Shown here in pieces: positions 26,193 to 34,216 of a DNA stretch of 49,503 nt (its first letter is position 1; each line of letters opens with the position of its first letter). The notes beneath the pieces were generated by a model. That model saw only the letters and a program-made list of their open reading frames with translations. It did not search any database and had not been told where the DNA came from. The position numbers were made by a program, and so were the translations under genes. The stretch is from Sulfopaludibacter sp035606355 (GTDB lineage: Bacteria > Acidobacteriota > Terriglobia > Bryobacterales > Bryobacteraceae): contig DATNFO010000032.1 of the NCBI GenBank assembly GCA_035606355.1, positions 1 through 49,503 of the forward strand, in the 5' to 3' direction.

Positions 26193-27494
26193 ATGATGAC
26201 TCGGCGGCACATGCTGGCTCTTTCGACGGCGGCGGTGGCGGCGCGGGGCGCGCGGGCCGCGGTTTCGGCGGAGGACGATCGGTTCCTGGAGGACGTTTCG
26301 CGGCGGAGTTTTCAGTATTTCTGGGATTACACAGAGCCATCCACGGGTTGCACACGCGGGCGGGCGCGGGCCGACGGTGTGCCTTATGAGGCCAATCGCC
26401 GCGATATCGGCAGCATCGCGGTGACGGGTTTCGGACTGGCGGGGATGTGCATCGCGGCCGAACGCGGCTGGGTGAAGCGTGAGGATGCCTTGTCGCGCGT
26501 ACGCGCGGCCCTGACATTCTTCGCCGAACGCGCGCCGCGCGAGCATGGCTGGTTTTATCACTGGTTCAACGTCAAGACCGGCGAGCGTACAGGGGTTTTG
26601 CAGAGCAGCGAAAAGAAGAGCGAGCTTTCGAGCATCGATACTGCGCTCTTGATGGGCGGAATTCTGACGGCGCGAGGGTACTTTCAGAATGACCGGCAGG
26701 TTCAGAAGCTGGCGACTCAGATCTATGAGCGGATGGACTTTCAGTGGATGCTGAACGGCGACCCGCTGTTGCTATCGCACGGATGGAATCCGGAGGACGG
26801 GTTTCTGAAGGCGCGCTGGGCTAAGTACAGCGAGTTCACGATTATCTACTTACTCGGGATCGGCTCGCCGGCTCACGCCATTCCGGCGGAGAGCTGGTAT
26901 GCCTGGGAGCGGCCGGAGAATGTGTACGGGAATTATAAGTTCATCGGAACATCGCCGCTATTTACGCATCAATACTCGCACGTGTTCGTGGATTACCGCG
27001 GACGCGCGGAAAAGCGCGGGTCAAAGATCGACTGGTTTGAAAATTCGGTCACGGCGACGCGATGTCACCGGCAGTTCTGCATCGATCTGGCGAAGGACTT
27101 TCCCGGATGTTATTCGGACAATATCTGGGGCATCACCAGTTCGAACAGCGAGAAAGGCTACAAGGCATGGGGCGGGCCTCCGCGGCGGAGCTCGATCGAT
27201 GGCACGGTGGTGCCTTGCGCGCCGGCGGGGTCATTGATGTTCACGCCCGATATCTGCGTGCCCGCGCTGCGAGCGATGAAAGATAAGTACGGCGAGAAGC
27301 TATACGGTAAGTACGGATTCACGGATGCGTTCCACCCGGTGCACGGGTGGTTCTCTCCGGATGTGCTGGGGCTCGACATCGGCATTTCGCTGCTGGCCGC
27401 AGAGAATCTGCGGAGCGGCAACGTCTGGAAGTGGTTCATGCGGAATCGCGAGATTGGGAAAGCGATGGCCGCGGCGGGACTGGGAGGTAGCTGA
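26193..27494 (+). CDS. Glycoamylase-like exported enzyme, paralog (GH144 / PF10091 type)
   Basis: A 433-residue paralog of the preceding enzyme, with the same block order: FLEDVSRRSFQYFWDY, VTGFGLAGMCIAAERG, HGWFYHWFNVKTGERTG, GWNPEDGFLKARWAKY, WGITSSNSEKGYKAWGGPP, VPCAPAGSLMFTPD and YGKYGFTDAFHP. A twin-arginine-like start (MTRRHMLALSTAAV) marks it for export. Two adjacent ATG codons (26193 and 26196) are possible starts; an AGGAGG lies immediately before the first and GGAGGG about seven bases upstream. It is 4 bases after its paralog. Two related enzymes in tandem suggest an endo/exo division of labour, which sequence alone does not settle. Confidence 0.82.
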   Translation: MMTRRHMLALSTAAVAARGARAAVSAEDDRFLEDVSRRSFQYFWDYTEPSTGCTRGRARADGVPYEANRRDIGSIAVTGFGLAGMCIAAERGWVKREDALSRVRAALTFFAERAPREHGWFYHWFNVKTGERTGVLQSSEKKSELSSIDTALLMGGILTARGYFQNDRQVQKLATQIYERMDFQWMLNGDPLLLSHGWNPEDGFLKARWAKYSEFTIIYLLGIGSPAHAIPAESWYAWERPENVYGNYKFIGTSPLFTHQYSHVFVDYRGRAEKRGSKIDWFENSVTATRCHRQFCIDLAKDFPGCYSDNIWGITSSNSEKGYKAWGGPPRRSSIDGTVVPCAPAGSLMFTPDICVPALRAMKDKYGEKLYGKYGFTDAFHPVHGWFSPDVLGLDIGISLLAAENLRSGNVWKWFMRNREIGKAMAAAGLGGS

Positions 27495-27518
27495 CGGGTG
27501 TGTCAACCGACTTAAAGA

Positions 27519-27636
27519 CGCAATCGAATCCCCGGCACCTTTTACCGCTCCCTTATGAGTTTGTGAAAAGATCGAGTTACTTGTACCCCGATTTCAAAAC
27601 GCAATCGAATCCCCGGCACCTTTTACCGGTCCCTTA
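27519..27636 (+). repeat. Direct repeat pair in the glycosidase-transporter spacer
   Basis: A 37-base unit beginning CGCAATCGAATCCCCGGCAC and ending CCCTTA occurs at 27519-27555 and 27600-27636, with one internal difference (C/G). The copies are offset by 81 bases. The second copy runs into the left arm of the long inverted repeat that follows. Confidence 0.75.
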
Positions 27637-27702
27637 CGGTCACGGCTCCGACCGTGCTTAATGCTACTAACGGAGCCGTGACCGTCAGGGAGCGGTAAAA
27701 GG
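27619..27702. repeat. Long imperfect inverted repeat (32-bp arms)
   Basis: The arm at 27619-27650 (starting CCTTTTACCG, ending CACGGCTCCG) pairs with 27671-27702 with two mismatches in 32 bases. The 20-base loop is ACCGTGCTTAATGCTACTAA. The structure would form a very stable hairpin between the glycosidase operon and the Nramp-like gene. It could act as a terminator or be a miniature repeat element; no coding sequence lies in it. Confidence 0.75.
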
Positions 27703-27742
27703 TATTGAACGCCGAAGGGAGTGCGGCGTCAGAAGACGCAAA

Positions 27743-28981
27743 ATGCGAAAACTGCTTGGCATCACGCTAGGAATCATGACGGCCCTCGGCGGCTTCGTCG
27801 ATTTCGGGCAGATCGTCTTCACGCTGCAGTCCGGCGCATCGTTCCGCTACGCCTTGCTCTGGCCGATTGTCCTGGGGACGGCCGCGATTATCGTGTACAT
27901 GGAGATGTGCGGCCGCATTGCGGTGATCGCCCGCGAGCCGGTATTTGCCATCGTGAGAGACCGGTTGGGCAAGAAACTTGGCGTCGCTGTGCTGGCCGCG
28001 TCCAACCTCTTGAACCTGATCACGTGCGCCGCCGAATTGGGCGGGGTCGCCATTGTTCTGCATTTGCTCACGGGATTGCCGGAGAAGCCTCTCCTCGCGG
28101 GCGTGGCGCTGGCTTTCGGGTTCGCGGTTGCGCTGCTGCGGTTTGAATGGATCGAGCGCGTTTTCGGACTCGCCGGTGTCACGATGGTGGTTGCCGCGGT
28201 TTCCGCGTGCATGCTCGGTCCGGATTGGCACGCGCTCGGCCACGGACTCGCCCCGCGATTGTCAATGGGCGCGAGTAATCAGACGCTGCGCTATTGGTAT
28301 TTCGCCGTGGGCATTTTCAGCGCGATGCTGATGGAGTACGAGGTCCATTTCTATTCGTCGGGCGCGATGGAAGAGGATTGGACTGCGAAGGATCTTCCGG
28401 AGAATTTCCTGGTGGCGAGTTTCGGATCCGTCCTCGGCGCCCTGCTGACGGTAGCGTTACTGGTGATCGGCGCGTGCGTCTTCTTTCCCGAACATCGTTT
28501 CCCGGAGCACCTCAGCACGGCGATCAACGGAATCGCTACGCCGCTTGGCCACGCGGGTTATGTGTTAGTGCTTCTTGGGACGTTAGCGTGCTTGTCCGGG
28601 GCGGCTGTGGAGACGATGCTGTCGGGTGGTTACAATATCTGCCAGTTTTACAATTTGCGCTGGGGAAAGAATCAAAAGGCGCGCGATGTGCCATTCTTCT
28701 CGGGTTCCTGGATCGGCATGCTGATCATCGCCGCGCTCTTGTCGCTCTCCGGCCTGGACCCGCTGAAACTGGTGAATATCTCGGTGATTTTCGGAATGGT
28801 GGTGATGCCGCTGACTTACTATCCGATCATGCGCGTCGCGATGGACAAGGGAATCATGAAGCGTCATGTGAATTCGCGGGCGGACACTGCGATGGGAATG
28901 GTGTTTCTTGTGCTGATCACGCTGGCGGCGCTCGCCGCCATTCCGCTCACGATCGTCACGCACTCAGGCGCGCCTTCGTAA
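27743..28981 (+). CDS. Nramp-related membrane transporter with non-canonical metal site
   Basis: A 412-residue protein with about eleven membrane helices and the overall pattern of the Nramp (MntH) fold. In TM1 the place of the canonical DPGN metal motif is taken by D20-F-G-Q23 (GGFVDFGQIVF), and in TM6 the MPH motif is replaced by LMEYEVHFYSSG. Loss of both motifs is known in Nramp-related magnesium transporters and other diverged members, so the substrate need not be Mn or Fe. The family transports divalent cations with protons across the inner membrane. It stands alone downstream of the long hairpin; the convergent gene ends 5 bases away. Confidence 0.7.
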   Translation: MRKLLGITLGIMTALGGFVDFGQIVFTLQSGASFRYALLWPIVLGTAAIIVYMEMCGRIAVIAREPVFAIVRDRLGKKLGVAVLAASNLLNLITCAAELGGVAIVLHLLTGLPEKPLLAGVALAFGFAVALLRFEWIERVFGLAGVTMVVAAVSACMLGPDWHALGHGLAPRLSMGASNQTLRYWYFAVGIFSAMLMEYEVHFYSSGAMEEDWTAKDLPENFLVASFGSVLGALLTVALLVIGACVFFPEHRFPEHLSTAINGIATPLGHAGYVLVLLGTLACLSGAAVETMLSGGYNICQFYNLRWGKNQKARDVPFFSGSWIGMLIIAALLSLSGLDPLKLVNISVIFGMVVMPLTYYPIMRVAMDKGIMKRHVNSRADTAMGMVFLVLITLAALAAIPLTIVTHSGAPS

Positions 28982-28986
28982 TGCAT

Positions 28987-30687
28987 TCAACGCCGGAGCA
29001 GCCGCGCAAGGCTTTCCGCGGGCTGACAGTTCAGGACAGAGTCCTTTTGCAAGCCGGCACGGCGCGCCTGGTCAAGACCGCAGCGGATGAGGTGGAATTC
29101 CCGTGTGCTGTGCGAATCGGTGGACACGGAAATCATCACGCCCGCTGACGCCGCACGACGGGCGCTCTCAGCCGATACATCCAGCCGGTCGGGACTGGAA
29201 TTGATTTCCAAAAAGCATCCGTTCTGGCGCGCATGCGCGATGACCCGCTCGATATCGATCTCATAACCGGGACGTTTGAGCAGCAGCCGGCCGGTGGCGT
29301 GGCCGAGAATATTGAAGTATCGATTGTCCATGGCGCGCAGGATGCGTTCGGTCTGGGCTTCGCGGCCGAGTCCGAAGCGCGAATGGATGGAGCAAACGGT
29401 GTAATCGAGCTCCTTCAGGAGGTGGTCCGGATAATCGAGAGAGCCGTCCGCGAGGATGTCGACCTCGCTCGATTTGAGGATGCGGAAGCCGCGCAATCGA
29501 GCGTTCAGCTTATCGATGGACCGGATCTGTTCCCAGAGATCCTCGACGGAAACGCCGCGCGCGATCTTCAGGCTCTGCGAGTGGTCTGTGATGCCGAGGT
29601 ATTCGTAGCCGAGCTTTCGCGCCGCTGTGGCCATCGCCTCGACGGAATCGCTGCCGTCACTGGCGACGGTGTGCGCGTGCAGATCTCCCAGGAAATCTCC
29701 GCGCGTGACTAGAAGCGGGAGTTCGCCGGTCTGCGCCTGCCGGACTTCGTCGCGACCTTCTCGCAGCTCGGGCTCGATAAACGACAATCCGAACCTGCGA
29801 TAGAGCGCGGTTTCGGTAGCGAAGGAACTGGACTTCAATTGGCGCAGAGGTTCGGTAACGGCCGCGAGTTTGCGGAGATGCGTCTTCGATCCTGTGCAGG
29901 CGACCATGTGAGACCCCCAGTTCTTCCTGGTCGCGAGTTGCAGGCGAAGTTGGATGCCCGACGAGAGTGCGAACAGCGCTGTGTCCGGCCGCGCGGCCAC
30001 GAGCGGCGTGCGGCCTCCATAGCGTTGCACTCGCTCGACGAGACCGGAGAAATCGTCCGTGTCGACGAGGAATACGAGTTCGTCAATGACTTCCACCCGG
30101 CGCCGATAATCTCCCGCGGCCTCGGCCCGCCGCGCGCCGCCTAGCCCGAGCAGGAAAGCCTCGATGTTGGCGCGTAAATCATCGGCGTGATAGAGCAGCA
30201 TGTCGTGCGTCTCTGTCACGCCCTGGCGCACATGCTGCGCCAGCCTCGGCCCGAACGCCTGCTCGATCGCGCCATTTTCGAGTTGTGTTTTGAGCTCCTC
30301 AACTGACGCGATGCCCAGTTTCTTGTAGATGCGCATCACGCGTTTTGGATCGAGGCGAGGGTATACGGTGAGGTCGGCAATGCCGGGCGAGACCTGCCCG
30401 CGCAAATTTTCGAGCTTGCCGAGCGTGCCGGTCAGCACGATCTCACGAATCGCGGAGGAGATGCCTTCGCCGATGCCGGCAAAACGGGTGAGGTCGGCTT
30501 CGTCGCGGACCATCTGGTCCAGGCTTTCAGCAAACGTGCGGATTCGCGCGGCGGCACGGCGATACGCCTTTACCTTAAACGGATTTTCTTTCTGAGTGGA
30601 GAGGATCTGCGCGAGACCGGCGAGGCGGTCAGCGATTTCCGCGTTGCTCAACGCTGGCGGGTCCACCTGTTTGGTTTGGGCGTTCAC
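28987..30687 (-). CDS. polX: PolX-like protein: degenerate polymerase domain plus PHP domain
   Basis: A 566-residue protein with the PolX layout: an N-terminal 8-kDa helix-hairpin-helix part (about 15-130), a polymerase-beta-type region (about 150-315) and a C-terminal PHP domain (about 330-566). In the polymerase palm the family motif GSxRRxxETxGDxD is read here as A191-G-D-Y-R-R-R-V-E-V-I-D-E203-L-V205, so the two metal-binding Asp are Glu and Val. The PHP metal ligands look intact: DLHAHT (337-339), SDGSDS, GITDHS (368-369), SEVDI, CSIHSRFG, LEINSSPDRLD and VSTDSHS. Known PolX enzymes fill gaps in base-excision repair, and their PHP domain is a Mn-dependent 3'-5' exonuclease/phosphoesterase. 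This copy is probably nuclease-only. Confidence 0.85.
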   Translation of the reverse strand: MNAQTKQVDPPALSNAEIADRLAGLAQILSTQKENPFKVKAYRRAAARIRTFAESLDQMVRDEADLTRFAGIGEGISSAIREIVLTGTLGKLENLRGQVSPGIADLTVYPRLDPKRVMRIYKKLGIASVEELKTQLENGAIEQAFGPRLAQHVRQGVTETHDMLLYHADDLRANIEAFLLGLGGARRAEAAGDYRRRVEVIDELVFLVDTDDFSGLVERVQRYGGRTPLVAARPDTALFALSSGIQLRLQLATRKNWGSHMVACTGSKTHLRKLAAVTEPLRQLKSSSFATETALYRRFGLSFIEPELREGRDEVRQAQTGELPLLVTRGDFLGDLHAHTVASDGSDSVEAMATAARKLGYEYLGITDHSQSLKIARGVSVEDLWEQIRSIDKLNARLRGFRILKSSEVDILADGSLDYPDHLLKELDYTVCSIHSRFGLGREAQTERILRAMDNRYFNILGHATGRLLLKRPGYEIDIERVIAHARQNGCFLEINSSPDRLDVSAESARRAASAGVMISVSTDSHSTREFHLIRCGLDQARRAGLQKDSVLNCQPAESLARLLRR

Positions 30688-30693
30688 GTTCAG

Positions 30694-31107
30694 CTAACTG
30701 GCTTTGCGCAGCATTTCCATGCCGTGGAAATTGAGCAGCGCTTCCTGCACGGCGAGGCGCTGGCGATCGACCACGGGACGAATCGGGGCAGGGAGGTCGT
30801 GCGTGAGCGCGGATTCGTAATGCCGCAGCGTGTTCTCCTCTCCTTCGAAGCATTGTGCGATAAGCGTGGTGTCGTCTTTGGGCCGTATGGTGAGCTCGCG
30901 TTGGTGTGGGCTTTGCGGCGGTTCGGCGCCGTGCGGTTTAAGGCAGTCCGAGAGTTCGGCGGCGAAGTCGGCGCGCTGCCGGGCGATGGCAGTCAGTCGA
31001 TTGCGCAGGCTGTTGGTGTGCACCTGTTCGCCGGCTTTGCCGAAGCGGTCTTCACTATCGCGGCAGGTGGCGATGAGGCCGGTGAGGATTTGGTGTGTAT
31101 CCTGCAT
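30694..31107 (-). CDS. PA2169-type four-helix-bundle protein (DUF2383-like)
   Basis: A 137-residue protein starting MQDTHQILTGLIATCRDSED. A longer frame to 31230 exists, but its first 41 residues are Pro/Ala-rich and not family-like. The body consists of four amphipathic helices with the family features RQRADFAAELSDCL, LIAQCFEGEENTLRHYESAL and AVQEALLNFHGMEMLRK, as in the PA2169 family related to ferritin/hemerythrin bundles. Function is unknown, and stress-linked occurrence is common. It is transcribed toward PolX, 6 bases away. Confidence 0.75.
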   Translation of the reverse strand: MQDTHQILTGLIATCRDSEDRFGKAGEQVHTNSLRNRLTAIARQRADFAAELSDCLKPHGAEPPQSPHQRELTIRPKDDTTLIAQCFEGEENTLRHYESALTHDLPAPIRPVVDRQRLAVQEALLNFHGMEMLRKAS

Positions 31108-31160
31108 GATCGGGGTAGGGGCATGCGCAGGGCCAGAGTGCGGGGCCGCACCACCGATGG

Positions 31161-31497
31161 GTGACGTGGCCGTGCTGGCATGACGACATCGGGAAAAGTT
31201 TCGGAGCGCTGATGGAGGGGGTGCATGCATTCCTGCTGGGAAGGCGACCTATGTTACGCTGCGCAGGCGTTCGAGCCGATGCCGGCGGCCGACCCGTTCG
31301 GCGATTTGATGAACGCTCCGCGGAAGTTCGTTGTCTCGCGGACGCTGGATGAGTTGCACCTGCTTGTGTATCCGCTGACAGTTGGCGGCGGAAAACGGCT
31401 TTTTCCGAATGGCGTGCATGCCACTTTTGAGTTGAGGTCGGCGACGCCATATGCGAGCGGCGTGGTGGGACTTCGGTATGCGCGGAAGCGAGAGTGA
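31161..31497 (+). pseudogene. Decayed dihydrofolate-reductase-family (RibD C-terminal-like) gene
   Basis: Two pieces in different frames make sense only together. From 31161, TWPCWHDDIGKSFGALMEGVHAFLLGR matches the N-terminal third of the family. After a +1 shift near 31245 the frame continues as AAQAFEPMPAADPFGDLMN and RKFVVSRTL, then jumps directly to DELHLLVYPLTVGGGKRLF and the normal C-terminus. About 60 residues between SRTL and DELH are missing, as is the true N-terminus. It is therefore a remnant, not a working reductase. It lies just upstream of the truncated tRNA-Gly. Confidence 0.65.
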
Positions 31498-31539
31498 CCG
31501 GGGCGGTAGGTGTTTTGGTATGATTGGAGCAACCCGTGG

Positions 31540-31574
31540 GCGGGAGTAATTCAGTGGTAGAATCGCCAGCTTCC
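31540..31574 (+). pseudogene. 5' half of a tRNA-Gly gene (integration scar)
   Basis: GCGGGAG (acceptor 5' strand), TA, then ATTCAGTGGTAGAAT (D-arm with a perfect ATTC/GAAT stem) and GCCAGCTTCC (anticodon stem and first loop bases) match the 5' part of a bacterial tRNA-Gly. One additional C lies between D-arm and anticodon arm. After TTCC the similarity stops: no GCTGG, T-arm or CTCCCGC follows. The break lies in the anticodon loop and the integrase gene begins 86 bases later, which is the arrangement expected at an attachment site. Confidence 0.6.
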
Positions 31575-31659
31575 GATTCACCCGTTTTAGAATCTTCAGG
31601 TTACGGTTTTTGTTGTCCGCTTTGTTGTCCGTCAGAATTACTGGCGGAGGCGAGCGATA

Positions 31660-32821
31660 TTGTCCCGGGTCAACATCCTCAAACGCGTCAAGATCGGCGC
31701 ACGTTGGAAACTCCTTTCCATTCCTCGCAACGAAAAAGGCAAACCCCAACTGGGCAGCTTTGCCCGAAGGTCGATATTTCATCGAGTGGTATCTGGGTGG
31801 CAAGCGGCGACGTGAGTTTGGCGGAACGACCGTTGCACAAGCGTTGGAGTCACAGAAACGGAAACGGCATGAACTGGAGGGCCGGCATCTCGGCCTTCCG
31901 GGGTTCGAGAAGGCCGGCGAACTTCCCAAGAGTCCTCCATTACATATCGCTGTTTCCAATTATCTGGATCAGGTTGAAACCCTGAAAAAACCGAATACCT
32001 TACGGAAGTATCGCGCGGTGCTGGAACGGTTTGCGGAGTACTTCACTAATCGGTCGAGCGTTCGGGATATTTCCGCCGAAGATCTCAACCGGTTCATTGT
32101 CGACCTCATGAAGAATCAACATATGGCCGCCAACACGGTCATTCACAATGTGATCATCATCGCCCAGTTCTTCAAGCGGCAAGGGCGTCCCAATATCACC
32201 CGGGAGTTGCATCTCCCCGGACGGATCACAACTCTCCCCTGCGAGTACCGTGAAGAGGAGCTTTCACGCTTCTTTGCCGCCTGCAAAATGGGGGAGAGCG
32301 TCTTGTTCTCGACGTTCCTGATGACCGGCCTCAGAGAACAGGAAGTAGTCCATCTGATATGGACCGACATCAACTTTGAATTACGTGTGGTGCGGGTCAC
32401 AGCCAAGCCGGCCCTGGCGTTTTATCCCAAACGATGGGAGGAGCGCGAAGTGCCGATCCCCGCCCAACTGGCGGAATTATTGCGAAACCACCCGAAGCGT
32501 ACGGACAGCCAGTTCGTTTTTCCGTCGCGCACGGGGAATCGCGAGCAGCACATGCTTGATCGATGCAAGGCGGTTGCGGCCAGGGCGGACCTTGACTCTG
32601 CCAGAGTCGATTTGAAGACGTTCAGATCGACATATGCGACCCGAATGTTGCGAGCTGGATTCGATGTTCGAACGGTTCAACACTGGATGGGTCACAAGTC
32701 GCTTGAGACGACGATGCGATACCTGGTTCCCGCGACCGACGTGCACAAACGCCTCGATGAACTTCATGTGCCGGGACTGGCGATGCAGGGAGTCGACCCT
32801 AAGGGGAAACAGCCGAGGTAA
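31660..32821 (+). pseudogene. Tyrosine recombinase/integrase, frameshifted once
   Basis: The family N-terminus starts at TTG 31660, with GGAGG ten bases upstream, and reads SRVNILKRVKIGARWKLLS. The frame must slip +1 at the CCCC run 31744-31747 to continue as NWAALPEGRYFIEWYLGG, after which it is open to TAA 32819-32821. A SAM-like core-binding domain (SNYLDQVETLKKPNTLRKYR) precedes the catalytic domain, which has Arg in TGLREQEVVHL, the box II segment DLKTFRSTYATRMLRAG with Lys in place of the usual first His, then HWMGH and the Tyr in TTMRYL. Apart from the slip it could be active (about 386 residues). It probably integrated the element at the tRNA-Gly just upstream. Confidence 0.75.
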
Positions 32822-33030
32822 TGATCGGCGATCCCAGCGATTCCACTGCTAGCCGCAACGTTCGCTGTTCCTCGAGCAAGGCAGATGTTCTCGGATTTTT
32901 TCTAACTCATCGGGCGGCGAAACGAGATTCGAGTGGGTTTTGTTCGGACCGAGCCATCGACCCATCACTACGGAGGCATTGTTACCAAGTGTAACGGTGG
33001 TTTCACGGATCGAATGCAACAGGCGACCGG

Positions 33031-33321
33031 TTAACTCTTATCATCAGGAGCGGAAGCGCCTAACGATATCTCGGATAAGGCATTCTCGGAAGTTCTTTCC
33101 GCGCAACGCCCCTCACGGCATTTTGCGCACTCCAGGGAGTAGTAGCCAATTCCGATGATGAGGGTGCCGAGCCAGCCGAAGATCTGAGCATGTCCGTGCG
33201 CTTGAATCCACGACGGGGACAAATTGGCCAGGGAATGTTTGCCGCTGATACCAAGTTCCACGCGCCCAGGAAGGTTCCGGGCAACAGCAGAAAGCAGGCC
33301 CGTAGCGAGATACACCGTCAC
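33031..33321 (-). pseudogene. Truncated NnrS/heme-copper-oxidase-I-like membrane protein
   Basis: A 96-residue frame holding only part of a multi-helix protein. Its core is WIQAHGHAQIFGWLGTLIIG followed by IGYYSL, a His-rich helix seen in NnrS-like and oxidase-subunit-I-like membrane proteins. A TAG lies three codons upstream of the GTG start, cutting the frame from any earlier helix, and after YYSL the sequence turns hydrophilic and unlike the family. It follows the ric gene on the same strand after 53 bases. NnrS-type proteins are tied to nitric-oxide stress, which fits that neighbour. The exact family is uncertain. Confidence 0.5.
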
Positions 33322-33374
33322 CAGTTGCTACAGGGAAACCCCAGTCGACACTGGACTTCGATCAGGCAATTCGT

Positions 33375-34091
33375 TCAGTTCTGTCTTTTTTCGAGCGCAA
33401 TGGCGCGAGGGAACAAGATGTTGTTCTCCAGGTGAATGTGCACGTGCAGGTCCGCCTCAAGCGCCTTAAGGCCATCGAAAAGCGCTCGGACGGTGTTGCA
33501 GGCGTAAGGTGGGTATTCGAAGTCGTGAGTCAGTCGGCGGATCTCTGCCATTTCATCGCCGGACCGCTCGTGCTCGCGCTCCATCATCCCGATCGGATTC
33601 GCGATGGAGCCGAACGGAACCGGTGGCAGCGGTCTACCGGATGCTTGAGCGCGCCCGTACTGTTCTATGAAGGGAAAGAGCATAAGCTCCTCCTTGTGCA
33701 TGTGCATCTCCATCTCGGAGCGCACGGAATCGAACACCGACGCCAGGCGGCTCAAGGTCGTACGGTCTTTGTCGCCATGGACGGATAGAACCTTCTTCAT
33801 ACGGTTGCCTAGCGCGGGCAACTCGACCTTGAGGTACTCGTGATGCGTGGCTAGAATGTGTTTTGCGAGTTCTTCGAGCGGCGCCGTCTGCCAGTCGCGT
33901 TCAGATGGGCCGGCCGTTCGAGCTCGTTCGATCTCCTGCATTACCGATTCCGGTTTCAGACCTTTGGCCGAGCACGCCTGGTCGAACGGCTGACTTCCAC
34001 CGCAGCAGTAGTCCAGGCCGTAGCGCTCCAGTGTGCGCACGGCGCTCAGTGCGGTGGCCGCCACATCGGCTAAAGTTGCTGCTGTTCTCAT
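33375..34091 (-). CDS. ric: Iron-sulfur cluster repair di-iron protein Ric (YtfE/ScdA)
   Basis: A 238-residue protein. The N-terminal ScdA-type domain has ERYGLDYCCGG, the Cys-rich signature. A hemerythrin-like di-iron domain follows with HILATHHEYLKVELP, MHMHKEELMLFPFIEQYG, MEREHERSGDEMAEI and HVHIHLENNILFPRA supplying His/Glu ligands. Ric proteins restore iron-sulfur clusters damaged by nitric oxide or peroxide in the cytoplasm. The gene is first in a minus-strand pair with the NnrS-like remnant. A CRP/FNR-type palindrome sits 54 bases upstream of its start. Confidence 0.93.
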   Translation of the reverse strand: MRTAATLADVAATALSAVRTLERYGLDYCCGGSQPFDQACSAKGLKPESVMQEIERARTAGPSERDWQTAPLEELAKHILATHHEYLKVELPALGNRMKKVLSVHGDKDRTTLSRLASVFDSVRSEMEMHMHKEELMLFPFIEQYGRAQASGRPLPPVPFGSIANPIGMMEREHERSGDEMAEIRRLTHDFEYPPYACNTVRALFDGLKALEADLHVHIHLENNILFPRAIALEKRQN

Positions 34092-34144
34092 ATAGACTTT
34101 TCGTCCCTCTGATCTGATGCTAGATGCGCCATCCGACGATTCGC

Positions 34145-34160
34145 TGTGACTTCAGTCACG
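34145..34160. promoter_or_regulatory. CRP/FNR-type operator between ric and the kinase gene
   Basis: TGTGACTTCAGTCACG fits the pattern TGTGA-N6-TCACA with a single departure, and the inner GTGACT/AGTCAC halves are a perfect inverted repeat. It lies between divergent ric (start 34091) and the histidine-kinase remnant (start 34217), at a distance suitable for controlling either. CRP/FNR-family regulators commonly govern nitric-oxide response genes, but the regulator is not in this window. Confidence 0.45.
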
Positions 34161-34216
34161 GCGGTCAGTCCAGTAAGCGAACATCATTGGCGAGTGCCGA
34201 TTTCGACAATAGTGAT

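Noticed and set aside
31560..31579. Hairpin GAATCG/CGATTC as a terminator
   Set aside because: No U-tract, and the left arm is explained by the D-arm end and anticodon arm of the tRNA-Gly remnant.
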